A DNA stretch of 8,485 nucleotides from CAYJAD01 sp964371505 (GCA_964371505.1 CAYJNG010000104.1:1-8485); one strand, 5' to 3'; positions 1 through 6,189 are shown, counted from the first letter of the stretch. Notes: a model not told the origin generated them from the sequence alone. Numbers and translations: made by a program.

Positions 1-1
1 C

Positions 2-1822
2 CTTGCCTTGGAAGCCAAGCTAGAACAAGCCAAGCTAGAACAGGCCAAGCTAGAACAGGCCAAGCTAGAAAAAAAGAAGCTGGAACTAGCTAAATTACAG
101 CAAGAACAGTTGCAAAAAGAAGCACTACAGAAGGAAAAAGCTTTGTTGTTAGCTCAGGCAGCTAAAGCTGCTGAGGATAGCGCTGCTCAAAAAGCAGCTG
201 CCCAAAAAGCTACTGCACAGCAGGAAAATAAAGAGAAAATACAAAATATACCCCCCGCTTCACAGCCTACAACCCCGCTGGCAGGTCAGCCTTCCGTAGA
301 GCCTAAAGCGGCACCTGCTCAAGAGCTTTTGTTGGCAGAAAAAAAAGAAGCGCCTGTGATGCAACATGGGGAGCCTAAGGCATTACCACATTTGGTTGCC
401 ATGCCCACAACTTCCACGCAAACAGTGGCAGTGCCAAAGCCACAGCGTGTTCCGGAGCGAGAGTTACCCGCCGCCATTATGCAATCTCCACCGCCGGTGG
501 CTCCGGCGCCGCAAGAGCCCTCTACGCCGCAAGGGCAAGGGGTAGAGGATGACGCCACCTATACAGCGCAGCAAGAGAAGAATCCTGCACAGCCCCATGA
601 TGGGCAGGGGCAAGCGCCACAAGAAATACGCAGACGCTTAGCCTTTATTACGGATCTTGTGCCAGACTTAGAACCTGTCTTTTTAGGCATGCCGTCTTTT
701 TCCGGCACCTTTACACAGCAAGAAGCCGTAGAAGGCAGCTTACAAGAACCCTCTAAGGGGGCTACGCTCAAGCAAGAGGCCACAGAGAGCGTGCCGCAAG
801 CGCGGAAGGACGAGGCTTTAAACCCTCTTTTAGCCCATGCCATGAAACCTGCACACACTCCCACGGCAGTGGGTTCGCAGCAGGGCTCGCAACCTGCCAC
901 AGGTGTAACTTCTGCCTCGACGCCCCTAGCTGCGGTAGATCAGTCTTCAGCGATGCAAGCACCGCTTGAAAGCCCTGCTGTGTCGGTTGCAAGTATAGGT
1001 ACTCCAAGCTTTGCTTTAACGCCAGAGCCGAAATTAGAAGCCGATGATTTGGCAAATCGCATGCAAAATGCCAAAAAAACCGATTTTGCGGCGCAATTGG
1101 GCCTGTCTATACGCACTGTTTTTGTGGATATAGGCCATGGAGGGCGAGACCCCGGCACCATGCACAATGGCCTTGTGGAGCGCGATGTGGTGTTGGATAT
1201 CGGTAAAAGAGTGGGTGAGTTGCTGCAATCGCATGGTTTTACAGTGATTTATAGCCGTACCAATAATGTGACTGTGCCCTTAAGTGTTCGCCCTGTGCGC
1301 GCCAATGAAGTGGGGGCGGATTTATTTGTATCCATACACATGAACGCGTTTACCGATACCACAGTGCAGGGATTTGAAACATATTATTTGGACTTCACAA
1401 AAAATAGTGACGCCTCGCGCGTAGCCACCTTGGAGAACTCCGTCAGTGATAAAAGCCTTGGTGATTTACAAGACGTATTGGCAAACATGCTTTTAAATGT
1501 ACGTACGCAAGAATCCTCCGGCCTTGCCAAGGCCATACAGCGCTCCACCATGCAAGAGCTGCGCAAACAAAGCTTTTCCACAAGAGATGGTGGCACAAGG
1601 TCTGCGCCCTTCCACGTGCTCATAGGTACGGCCATGCCGGCGGTGCTGGTGGAGGTGGGCTATTGCACACATAAAAAGGACGCTGCTTTTTTAAAGCGTA
1701 GTGATTACCGCACCGCCCTAGCTCAAGGTATTGTGCAGGGTATTTTACGCTACAAAGAAAGCTTACAGCAAAAAGTTTCTGCGCATTTCACCTTGACGCA
1801 AAACACGGCTTCTGGTAGGTGA
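2..1822 (+). CDS. N-acetylmuramoyl-L-alanine amidase (Amidase_3), 5' end cut off by the window
   Basis: The product is a zinc hydrolase expected to cleave the amide bond between N-acetylmuramic acid and L-alanine of peptidoglycan in the periplasm. Residues are numbered from the TTG at base 8. The frame is open to the left edge, so the true start and any signal peptide probably lie outside the window. Residues 3-22 are four AKLE(Q/K) pentapeptides leading into a charged, helix-prone stretch to about residue 75. A long Ala/Pro/Gln-rich low-complexity region runs to about residue 365. The catalytic domain spans about 368-590, with zinc ligands H377 (DIGHGG), E391 (LVERD) and H444 (SIHMN) and catalytic E549 (LVEVGY), all at the positions typical of the AmiA/AmiC/CwlM-type family. 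The domain looks intact. I infer that the N-terminal part is a spacer or a septal/envelope localisation module. The catalytic assignment is secure; the exact role (daughter-cell separation or turnover) is not visible. Confidence 0.93.
   Translation, partial: LALEAKLEQAKLEQAKLEQAKLEKKKLELAKLQQEQLQKEALQKEKALLLAQAAKAAEDSAAQKAAAQKATAQQENKEKIQNIPPASQPTTPLAGQPSVEPKAAPAQELLLAEKKEAPVMQHGEPKALPHLVAMPTTSTQTVAVPKPQRVPERELPAAIMQSPPPVAPAPQEPSTPQGQGVEDDATYTAQQEKNPAQPHDGQGQAPQEIRRRLAFITDLVPDLEPVFLGMPSFSGTFTQQEAVEGSLQEPSKGATLKQEATESVPQARKDEALNPLLAHAMKPAHTPTAVGSQQGSQPATGVTSASTPLAAVDQSSAMQAPLESPAVSVASIGTPSFALTPEPKLEADDLANRMQNAKKTDFAAQLGLSIRTVFVDIGHGGRDPGTMHNGLVERDVVLDIGKRVGELLQSHGFTVIYSRTNNVTVPLSVRPVRANEVGADLFVSIHMNAFTDTTVQGFETYYLDFTKNSDASRVATLENSVSDKSLGDLQDVLANMLLNVRTQESSGLAKAIQRSTMQELRKQSFSTRDGGTRSAPFHVLIGTAMPAVLVEVGYCTHKKDAAFLKRSDYRTALAQGIVQGILRYKESLQQKVSAHFTLTQNTASGR
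14..73 (+). repeat. Four tandem copies of a 15-bp coding repeat (AKLEQ)
   Basis: Units at 14-28, 29-43, 44-58 and 59-73 follow the pattern GCCAAGCTAGAACAG and differ only in the last bases. The unit is a multiple of three and is in frame, giving AKLEQ-AKLEQ-AKLEQ-AKLEK inside the amidase N-terminal region. The near identity at DNA level, including synonymous sites, suggests recent slippage duplication. The peptide is amphipathic and helix- or coiled-coil-prone. Confidence 0.9.
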
Positions 1823-1876
1823 TTTTTCGGTATATAGTATAGATATTGATTATATTTTGAGCGCAAAGGTGCATCA

Positions 1877-1911
1877 GCTTAAGATGGGCCTTTTGTGTTT
1901 TTATCTTAAGC
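1877..1911. other. 9-bp perfect inverted repeat in the amidase-skp gap
   Basis: GCTTAAGAT (1877-1885) and ATCTTAAGC (1903-1911) form a perfect 9-bp stem around a 17-nt T-rich loop. It lies 54 bases after the amidase stop and could help end that transcript. However, the T-run is in the loop rather than after the stem, so it is not a textbook rho-independent terminator. It could equally be a protein-binding palindrome. The function is undecided. Confidence 0.4.
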
Positions 1912-1973
1912 CGTATGTTTTGCCTTATCAAAAGGTTAGCAGGCCAAAGATAAGCTAAGTATCATAAAATGCT

Positions 1974-2065
1974 TGCTATAATAACTTTTCTAGAATATGT
2001 TTAGAAAAATTTTTTTGTTTTTGATGTTTCTGCTTTAAAGTGTGATTCTTTTTAGTAGCTATAAT
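1974..2065 (+). promoter_or_regulatory. Candidate promoter region for the skp-fabZ-rfaE1-glycosyltransferase operon
   Basis: Two consensus TATAAT boxes lie in the AT-rich gap before skp. The first, at 1977-1982, is preceded by TG at 1974-1975, which makes an extended -10 (TGnTATAAT). The second is at 2060-2065. Neither has a good TTGACA-like -35 at the usual distance; TTTAAA at 2034-2039 is about 20 bases from the second box. Start from the first box would leave a 5' leader of about 110 bases, from the second about 30. This is a sequence-pattern inference only, and AT-rich DNA throws up such boxes by chance. Confidence 0.45.
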
Positions 2066-2087
2066 AATTATTTAACTGATTTTGGGG

Positions 2088-2093
2088 AAGGAG
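2088..2093 (+). promoter_or_regulatory. Shine-Dalgarno site that fixes the skp start
   Basis: AAGGAG sits six bases before the ATG at 2100. The frame can be extended upstream to a TTG at 2082, but that would place this strong ribosome binding site inside the gene and add polar residues ahead of the signal peptide. The ATG is therefore preferred. Confidence 0.8.
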
Positions 2094-2099
2094 ATTTCC

Positions 2100-2609
2100 A
2101 TGCGTAAAGTGTTATTGATGGCTCTTATGCTGACAGTGATGACAGCAAGTGTAGCTTTCGCAGAAGCGAAAATTGGCGTTGTTGATATGCAAGTGGTTGC
2201 TGCTGATAGCGATCTTGCCAACGAAGCTAAAAAAAGAATGGATGAAAAATACGGTGCCGAAAGAGAAGAGCTAGAAAAGCAAGCTAAAGAATTGCAAACC
2301 AAGGGCGAAGCTTTACAAAAAAAGCCTACCGAAGCTAAGCAAGTGGAATTTGTAAAGTTAAAGCGTGCCTTTGATGAAAAGAATTACACTTTTACACGTA
2401 ATGTACAGCAAGACGAAGTTAAAATTCGTCAAGACCTTGTGACCCTTGCTTTTGAAGCTGCTGCCAATGTAGCTAAAGTAAAAGGCCTTAACTTTGTGGT
2501 GGACGCGGCTGCTGGCGGCGTATACTACGCTGATGGAAACATGGACATTACCCAAGATGTGCTTGCTGAAGTGAATAAGCTTTGGAAAGCCAATAAGAAT
2601 AAGAAATAA
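2100..2609 (+). CDS. skp: OmpH/Skp-family periplasmic chaperone
   Basis: The predicted product is a 169-residue periplasmic chaperone of the Skp (OmpH) family, which holds unfolded outer-membrane proteins on their way to the BAM complex. The first 20 or so residues form a signal peptide: MRK, then a hydrophobic stretch, ending AFA with cleavage before EAKIGVVD. The IGVVDMQ strand just after it is typical of the family, where it begins the small trimerisation body. A long charged helical section follows (about 40-130), rich in Lys/Glu and expected to form the coiled-coil tentacles. A C-terminal segment carries FVVDAAAGGVYYADG and DITQDVL, also family-typical. The length is normal. It heads a same-strand series with fabZ, the heptose kinase and a glycosyltransferase. 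In many Gram-negatives skp is followed by lpxD, which is absent here. Confidence 0.9.
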   Translation: MRKVLLMALMLTVMTASVAFAEAKIGVVDMQVVAADSDLANEAKKRMDEKYGAEREELEKQAKELQTKGEALQKKPTEAKQVEFVKLKRAFDEKNYTFTRNVQQDEVKIRQDLVTLAFEAAANVAKVKGLNFVVDAAAGGVYYADGNMDITQDVLAEVNKLWKANKNKK

Positions 2610-2640
2610 TAGCTTATTTTAATATATTAGTATTTAGAAT

Positions 2641-2686
2641 GCCCCCTTGGTGGCTTTGCTTATAGGAGTAAAGTAATCAAGGGGGC
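2641..2686 (+). other. 9-bp GC-rich hairpin between skp and fabZ
   Basis: GCCCCCTTG (2641-2649) pairs perfectly with CAAGGGGGC (2678-2686) around a 28-nt loop. The loop itself can form a smaller CTTT/AAAG stem (2654-2657 with 2670-2673). No T-run follows, so a full terminator is unlikely. The position, 31 bases after the skp stop and 20 before the fabZ ATG, suits a transcript-stabilising or processing stem, or partial attenuation that gives skp more mRNA than the downstream genes. Confidence 0.55.
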
Positions 2687-2706
2687 GCATCAAATTTGGA
2701 GCATAT

Positions 2707-3156
2707 ATGAGTCAAGTTCCTGCTATGGATTTACAAAAAATTCTTTCTATTTTGCCACATCGCTATCCTTTTATGTTGGTAGACAGGGTTGTGGAGTGTG
2801 TTCCCGGTTCTCATATTAAAGCCTATAAAAATGTTACTTTTAATGAACCTTTCTTCCAAGGGCATTTCCCTGAATTGCCCATTATGCCTGGCGTTCTTAT
2901 TTTAGAAGCTTTAGCGCAAGTGGGTGGTTTGCTTGGCGTAGCTGAAATGGAAGATACCAGCAATAAGCTTTTTCTTTTCACCGGCCTTGAAAAAGTGAAG
3001 TTTCGCAAGCAGGTGATACCCGGTGATAGGCTTGATTTGGAGTGCTCTAACCCTAAGTGGAAATTACAGCTTTGTAAAATGGACGCTAAGGCCTATGTGG
3101 ATGGAAAGCTAGTGGCGCAAGCTACGCTTACAGCAGCCATTACCGATAGACCCTAA
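2707..3156 (+). CDS. fabZ: 3-hydroxyacyl-[acyl-carrier-protein] dehydratase FabZ
   Basis: This cytoplasmic hotdog-fold enzyme dehydrates (3R)-hydroxyacyl-ACP to trans-2-enoyl-ACP in the fatty-acid elongation cycle. It competes with LpxA/LpxD for hydroxyacyl-ACP and so influences the fatty acid to lipid A balance. The 149 residues match the usual length. The N-terminal HRYPFMLVDRV motif (18-28) is diagnostic. The catalytic pair is H53 in FFQGHFPELPIMPG and E67 in LILEALAQVGG, and the C-terminal half keeps the KFRKQVIPGD pattern. The ATG has GGAG (2698-2701) five bases upstream. It lies 97 bases after skp and 58 before the heptose kinase on the same strand. The usual partners lpxD and lpxA do not flank it. 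Confidence 0.96.
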   Translation: MSQVPAMDLQKILSILPHRYPFMLVDRVVECVPGSHIKAYKNVTFNEPFFQGHFPELPIMPGVLILEALAQVGGLLGVAEMEDTSNKLFLFTGLEKVKFRKQVIPGDRLDLECSNPKWKLQLCKMDAKAYVDGKLVAQATLTAAITDRP

Positions 3157-3203
3157 GGCTTTGTTTTTTACAGCAACATAAGTACTTTGGGCCTGTGCAG
3201 GGC

Positions 3204-3238
3204 AAGGGGGGCATGTGGAAAAGTATCCGCTAGATATG
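3204..3238 (+). promoter_or_regulatory. Overlapping initiation signals of the heptose kinase, with a six-residue mini-ORF
   Basis: A purine-rich run (AAGGGGGG, 3204-3211) precedes two overlapping start codons. The ATG at 3213 opens a mini-ORF, MWKSIR, ending at TAG 3231-3233. The GTG at 3215 is in the kinase frame. A further in-frame ATG at 3236 lies two bases after the mini-ORF stop, a spacing suitable for re-initiation. The sequence alone does not decide between GTG 3215 and ATG 3236. Confidence 0.5.
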
Positions 3239-4240
3239 GAAAAACTTTGTGAAAGCATAGCCCTTTTACGTGGCAAAAAGGTGCTTATTTTGGGCGATGT
3301 CATGCTGGATGTGTATTTGCAAGGCGATGCAAAGCGCATTTCGCCGGAAGCGCCAGTACCTGTGGTGCATGTACAGCAAGAAAAACATAAGCCCGGCGGC
3401 GCCGCCAACGTGGCTCGCAATATACGTAAGCTTGGTGGCTTGCCCACCCTTATAGGTTTATGCGGCGCTGGCCGTGATGGGCAAAGCCTTGTGCGCCTTT
3501 TACAAGAGGCTTATATCTCGGCGCATATTTTTCAAGGTAGAGAGCGTAGCACCACGGTAAAAACACGTATCATGGCGCAAAATCAGCAAATGCTTCGCTT
3601 TGATAAAGAAGATTATGTGCCCAATACCCCCGAAGAAAATGCGCATTTGGGCCATGCTTTAGAATCCCTTTTGCCCTTGCATGACGTGCTCATACTTTCC
3701 GACTACGCTAAGGGCTTAGTTTGCGCAGAAATCACGGCGCAGTTGCAAAATATTGCTCACACGTGCCCGAGCCGACCGCAAATTTTTGTGGACCCTAAAC
3801 CACAAAACGCTGCTCTTTACGGGCGCACTTCTCTTATGACTCCCAACAGAGGGGAAGCTGCCGCCATGGCGCATATGGATATTGTGACACAAGAGGATGT
3901 GCTTGTGGCCGGCGGCATCATTATGAAAGAGTATATGTGTGATGAGCTCTTAATGACTCTTGGCGGGCAAGGGATGGCACTCTTTTTACAAGACGGCTCA
4001 GTGTGGAATATCGCCACGCATGCGCGCACGGTTTTTGACGTTACAGGTGCCGGTGATACGGTAATTGCAACCTTAGCCTTGGCCCGCGCTGCAGGCATTA
4101 ACCTTGTGGAAGCCTGCTTTTTAGCCACCTACGCTGCTGGCCTAGTGCTGCAGCATGTGGGCGTGGCCAGTGTTACCGCGGAGGATATTTTAGAATCGGT
4201 ACAGCATGGCAAGGCGCCAAGTTGCGTGCGTTGGGCTTAA
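3215..4240 (+). CDS. rfaE1: D-glycero-beta-D-manno-heptose-7-phosphate kinase (RfaE domain I / HldA type)
   Basis: This PfkB/ribokinase-family kinase would phosphorylate D-glycero-D-manno-heptose 7-phosphate at O-1, a step in making ADP-heptose for the LPS inner core. It closely follows the first domain of E. coli HldE. The visible motifs are GDVMLD (27-32), RISPEAPVPVV (41-51), GGAANVARN (61-69), NQQMLRFD (123-130), LSDYAKG (161-167), DPK (193-195), the TPN..E motif (209-214) and FDVTGAGDT (274-282) with catalytic base D281. At 341 residues it is the kinase domain alone, with no C-terminal nucleotidyltransferase, so a separate HldC/RfaE2 must be encoded elsewhere. I use the GTG start because of the Shine-Dalgarno run upstream; M8 (ATG at 3236) is an equally conserved-looking alternative. 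Its stop is one base before the likely start of the glycosyltransferase, which indicates coupling. Confidence 0.93.
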   Translation: MEKYPLDMEKLCESIALLRGKKVLILGDVMLDVYLQGDAKRISPEAPVPVVHVQQEKHKPGGAANVARNIRKLGGLPTLIGLCGAGRDGQSLVRLLQEAYISAHIFQGRERSTTVKTRIMAQNQQMLRFDKEDYVPNTPEENAHLGHALESLLPLHDVLILSDYAKGLVCAEITAQLQNIAHTCPSRPQIFVDPKPQNAALYGRTSLMTPNRGEAAAMAHMDIVTQEDVLVAGGIIMKEYMCDELLMTLGGQGMALFLQDGSVWNIATHARTVFDVTGAGDTVIATLALARAAGINLVEACFLATYAAGLVLQHVGVASVTAEDILESVQHGKAPSCVRWA

Positions 4241-4241
4241 T

Positions 4242-5414
4242 ATGCAAATGGAAAATGCAACAAAAGAAGCTTTACCAGCCCCGCGTAAAGTGGCCATTGT
4301 GCACTATTGGCTTTTACAAATGCGCGGCGGGGAAAAGGTGCTAGAAGCTCTATGTCGTATGTATCCCGAAGCGCATATTTATACGCATGTGTGTGATAAA
4401 GCGGCCCTTTCTCCTTTTTTGCAAACGCGTACCATTTTTACCTCTTTTATTCAAAAGCTCCCCTTTGTGCGTAAGCATTATCAAAAATATTTACCGCTCA
4501 TGCCGTTGGCCTTAGAACAGCTTGATTTGACGGAGTACGATCTTATCATTTCGTCAGAATCTGGCCCTGCCAAAGGCGTTTTAACACGTGCAGATGCCAC
4601 GCATGTGTGTTATTGCCATAGCCCCATGCGCTATTTATGGGATTTTTACCCTCAATACTTAGCCTCAGCCTCTGCTTTGGTGCGATTTGCCATGCGCCCT
4701 ATCTTTTTTGGCTTACGTCTTTGGGATGTGACTTCAGCGCAAAGGGTGGACCATGTGGTGGCTAATTCACGCACTGTACGCAGGCGTGTACGTAAGCATT
4801 GGGGGCGTGAGGCCGCCGTAGTGCACCCACCTGTGGATGTGCAGCGTTTTAGCCTGAGCACGGCGCCACGCGAAAATTTTTATTTTTGCATGGGGCAGTT
4901 GGTAGATTATAAGCGTGTGGATATAGCCATAGAAGCTTGCTTACGCCTTGGGCGAAAGCTGGTCATTGTGGGCGATGGGGAAATGCGTAAAAAGTATGAA
5001 GCTCTAGTGCAAAGTTATGTGGCTCAAGGCAGTGATGCTAAGCTTATAGAGTTTTGCGGGCGTATGGATGATGTTGCTGTACAAAACTTATATGCGCGTT
5101 GTAAGGCTTTGCTTTTTCCCGGCGAAGAGGATTTTGGCATTGTGCCTTTAGAGGCCATGGCCAGCGGGACACCCGTCATTGCTTACGGTAAGGGCGGTGC
5201 CACCGAAACCGTGGTGCAGGGCCTAAGCGGTATGTTTTTTTATGAGCAAAGTGCCGAAGCCTTGGCGCAAACTCTTGTGGCCTTCGAAGAGCAATGCGCA
5301 CTCTTTGAACCTCAACGCATACGTGAGCATGCGTTAAGCTTTGCTGAAGAGCGCTTTGCACAAGAAATGCAAGAGGAAATAGATAAGGCTCGCCTTGAGG
5401 TGTCAGGAAGGTAA
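4242..5414 (+). CDS. GT4-family (GT-B fold) glycosyltransferase, probably LPS core or O-antigen
   Basis: This cytoplasmic, probably membrane-associated, enzyme should transfer a sugar from a nucleotide-sugar donor onto a growing LPS or other surface glycan. The N-terminal acceptor half starts with KVAIVHYW and an RGGEK loop (28-32). The donor half has GQLVDYKRVD (K224/R225 region), LVIVGDGEMR and GEEDFGIVPLEAMASGTPV, which contains the retaining GT4 E-x7-E pair (E296 and E304). This pattern resembles WbaZ-type mannosyltransferases, but donor and acceptor cannot be read from the sequence. I start at ATG 4242, one base after the kinase stop. An upstream in-frame ATG at 4206 would overlap the kinase by 35 bases and lacks a ribosome binding site; ATG 4248 is also possible. 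The last codons and the stop fall in a 16-bp direct repeat. Adjacency to a heptose kinase supports an LPS role. Confidence 0.88.
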   Translation: MQMENATKEALPAPRKVAIVHYWLLQMRGGEKVLEALCRMYPEAHIYTHVCDKAALSPFLQTRTIFTSFIQKLPFVRKHYQKYLPLMPLALEQLDLTEYDLIISSESGPAKGVLTRADATHVCYCHSPMRYLWDFYPQYLASASALVRFAMRPIFFGLRLWDVTSAQRVDHVVANSRTVRRRVRKHWGREAAVVHPPVDVQRFSLSTAPRENFYFCMGQLVDYKRVDIAIEACLRLGRKLVIVGDGEMRKKYEALVQSYVAQGSDAKLIEFCGRMDDVAVQNLYARCKALLFPGEEDFGIVPLEAMASGTPVIAYGKGGATETVVQGLSGMFFYEQSAEALAQTLVAFEEQCALFEPQRIREHALSFAEERFAQEMQEEIDKARLEVSGR

Positions 5415-5451
5415 TGTGACAGGAAGGTGAGGTGGCAGGAAGGTGATGCCT
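5404..5451. repeat. Three 16-bp tandem direct repeats over the glycosyltransferase stop codon
   Basis: Copies begin at 5404, 5420 and 5436. Each starts with CAGGAAGGT, and the remainder approximates RATGTGR. Copy 1 and copy 2 differ at three of 16 positions; copy 3 diverges only in its last bases. A partial match (GAGGTGT, 5397-5403) precedes copy 1. The TAA stop of the glycosyltransferase is at 5412-5414, inside copy 1. Because the unit is not a multiple of three, each copy is read in a different frame. Confidence 0.85.
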
Positions 5452-5460
5452 TGTCATCAC
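5443..5460. other. Small stem-loop between convergent genes
   Basis: GTGATG (5443-5448) pairs with CATCAC (5455-5460) around a 6-nt loop. An outer 7-bp arm, CAGGAAG (5436-5442) with CTTCCTG (5480-5486), could enclose it, so the third direct repeat takes part in the fold. It lies between two convergent genes and might end both transcripts. Neither strand has a proper T-run after the stem, so terminator function is uncertain. Confidence 0.4.
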
Positions 5461-5486
5461 AAAAAGCCCTGTAGTAAATCTTCCTG

Positions 5487-6134
5487 TTAATCTATATTCC
5501 CCGCTATTTTCGGCGCCATAAAACGTATGGAGCTAGGGTCAATACAACACAAACATTTTTCACTAATATCTTCAGTGTTGGTGACAAAGTCCCCTTTTTT
5601 CACAGCGTAAATAGCACTTTCTTCCAAGCTACAATCAAAAAATTGTAAACCTTTATGGTTAATATAGTGCGCAGTGGTCCAGTGTTTGTTCATGGGCTCA
5701 GTGTCTGCACGCATATAGCGTAAAAAACGAAAAACAACAGCGCGGCCTAAGAGGTTATTTTGCTCCTCTCTTACCACACCGTTGAGGGCAGAAGGCTCGC
5801 CTTTCAGCACATTGGGGGCTAACCATGCTTCTATGGTATCCCATACTTTGTCAGGGGAGGGAGGGGAGTTTTCTGTGCCTTCAAAGGGGCGTTGCACCAA
5901 AAGTGGCCTGCGTTTACTTTGTATGGAAAGCATGGCATCCACCAAGGCTATATAGTCGGTTTGCTGTTCAAGTACAGCGCGAAATACTTTGGGATTTTGC
6001 GAAATGCCCAACAGCGCTTCGTGGAAGATATCTCTTGCTTGCAAGGTGCGGATGTGATGCGTAATTTTTAGGCCATTAAGCACAGCATAGATAGCGCAAA
6101 AAACATCAATTTTGCCTTGAAAAAAGGGTTTCAT
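5487..6134 (-). CDS. Uncharacterised protein with a papain-like cysteine-peptidase layout
   Basis: I do not recognise this 215-residue protein as a named family. What can be seen is a candidate papain/C39-like catalytic layout. Q6 (oxyanion-hole position) is followed after six residues by C13 in FCAIYAVLN, at the start of a probable helix. A late H151 in KHWTTAHYI is followed by D167 in LQFFDCS, the usual order Gln-Cys-His-Asp/Asn. The stretch GRAVVFRFL before the histidine looks like a core beta strand. There is no signal peptide or membrane segment, so a cytoplasmic location is expected. The ATG has GGAGG four bases upstream (complement of 6139-6143). It faces the opposite way from both neighbours and has its own promoter-like boxes. 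Substrate and role are unknown. The fold call is an inference from motif spacing, and activity could have been lost. Confidence 0.75.
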   Translation of the reverse strand: MKPFFQGKIDVFCAIYAVLNGLKITHHIRTLQARDIFHEALLGISQNPKVFRAVLEQQTDYIALVDAMLSIQSKRRPLLVQRPFEGTENSPPSPDKVWDTIEAWLAPNVLKGEPSALNGVVREEQNNLLGRAVVFRFLRYMRADTEPMNKHWTTAHYINHKGLQFFDCSLEESAIYAVKKGDFVTNTEDISEKCLCCIDPSSIRFMAPKIAGNID

Positions 6135-6153
6135 ACAGCCTCCAAAAAAACAC

Positions 6154-6189
6154 TTTATACCACATGTTCAGCTGTGTCAAAATATGACA
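6154..6189 (-). promoter_or_regulatory. Candidate promoter and overlapping palindrome for the reverse-strand gene
   Basis: On the minus strand a perfect TTGACA (complement of 6175-6180) is followed after 15 bases by TATAAA (complement of 6154-6159), about 20 bases before the start codon at 6134. The spacer is shorter than the usual 17; a shifted -10 (TAAAGT) would give 17. The -35 overlaps an inverted repeat, TGTCA-N5-TGACA (6175-6189), placed where a repressor could block RNA polymerase. No regulator is identified. Confidence 0.5.

Noticed and set aside
559..900. Reverse-strand open frames inside the amidase gene (also 319-558, 940-1167, 1384-1635)
   Set aside because: They lie opposite a gene with clear domains and have Cys/Ser-rich compositions expected from the complement of Ala/Gln/Pro codons. 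No motifs or ribosome binding sites were seen.
1877..1911. The 9-bp inverted repeat as a firm rho-independent terminator of the amidase gene
   Set aside because: The stem is AT-rich and the T-run is in the loop rather than after the stem, so it is kept only as an inverted repeat of unknown role.
1884..1958. A 24-codon open frame in the amidase-skp gap
   Set aside because: It has no Shine-Dalgarno sequence, overlaps the 9-bp inverted repeat and has no recognisable composition or motif.
2082..2099. Upstream TTG start for skp adding six residues
   Set aside because: It would put the strong AAGGAG site inside the gene and place GKEIS ahead of a normal signal peptide. ATG 2100 is better.
4206..4241. 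Upstream ATG start for the glycosyltransferase
   Set aside because: It overlaps the kinase by 35 bases with no ribosome binding site. ATG 4242 directly after the kinase stop fits coupled translation better, though the longer form cannot be excluded.
5404..5451. Direct repeats as a CRISPR array or attachment site
   Set aside because: The units are 16 bp, contiguous and without unique spacers. No cas gene, integrase or tRNA is nearby.
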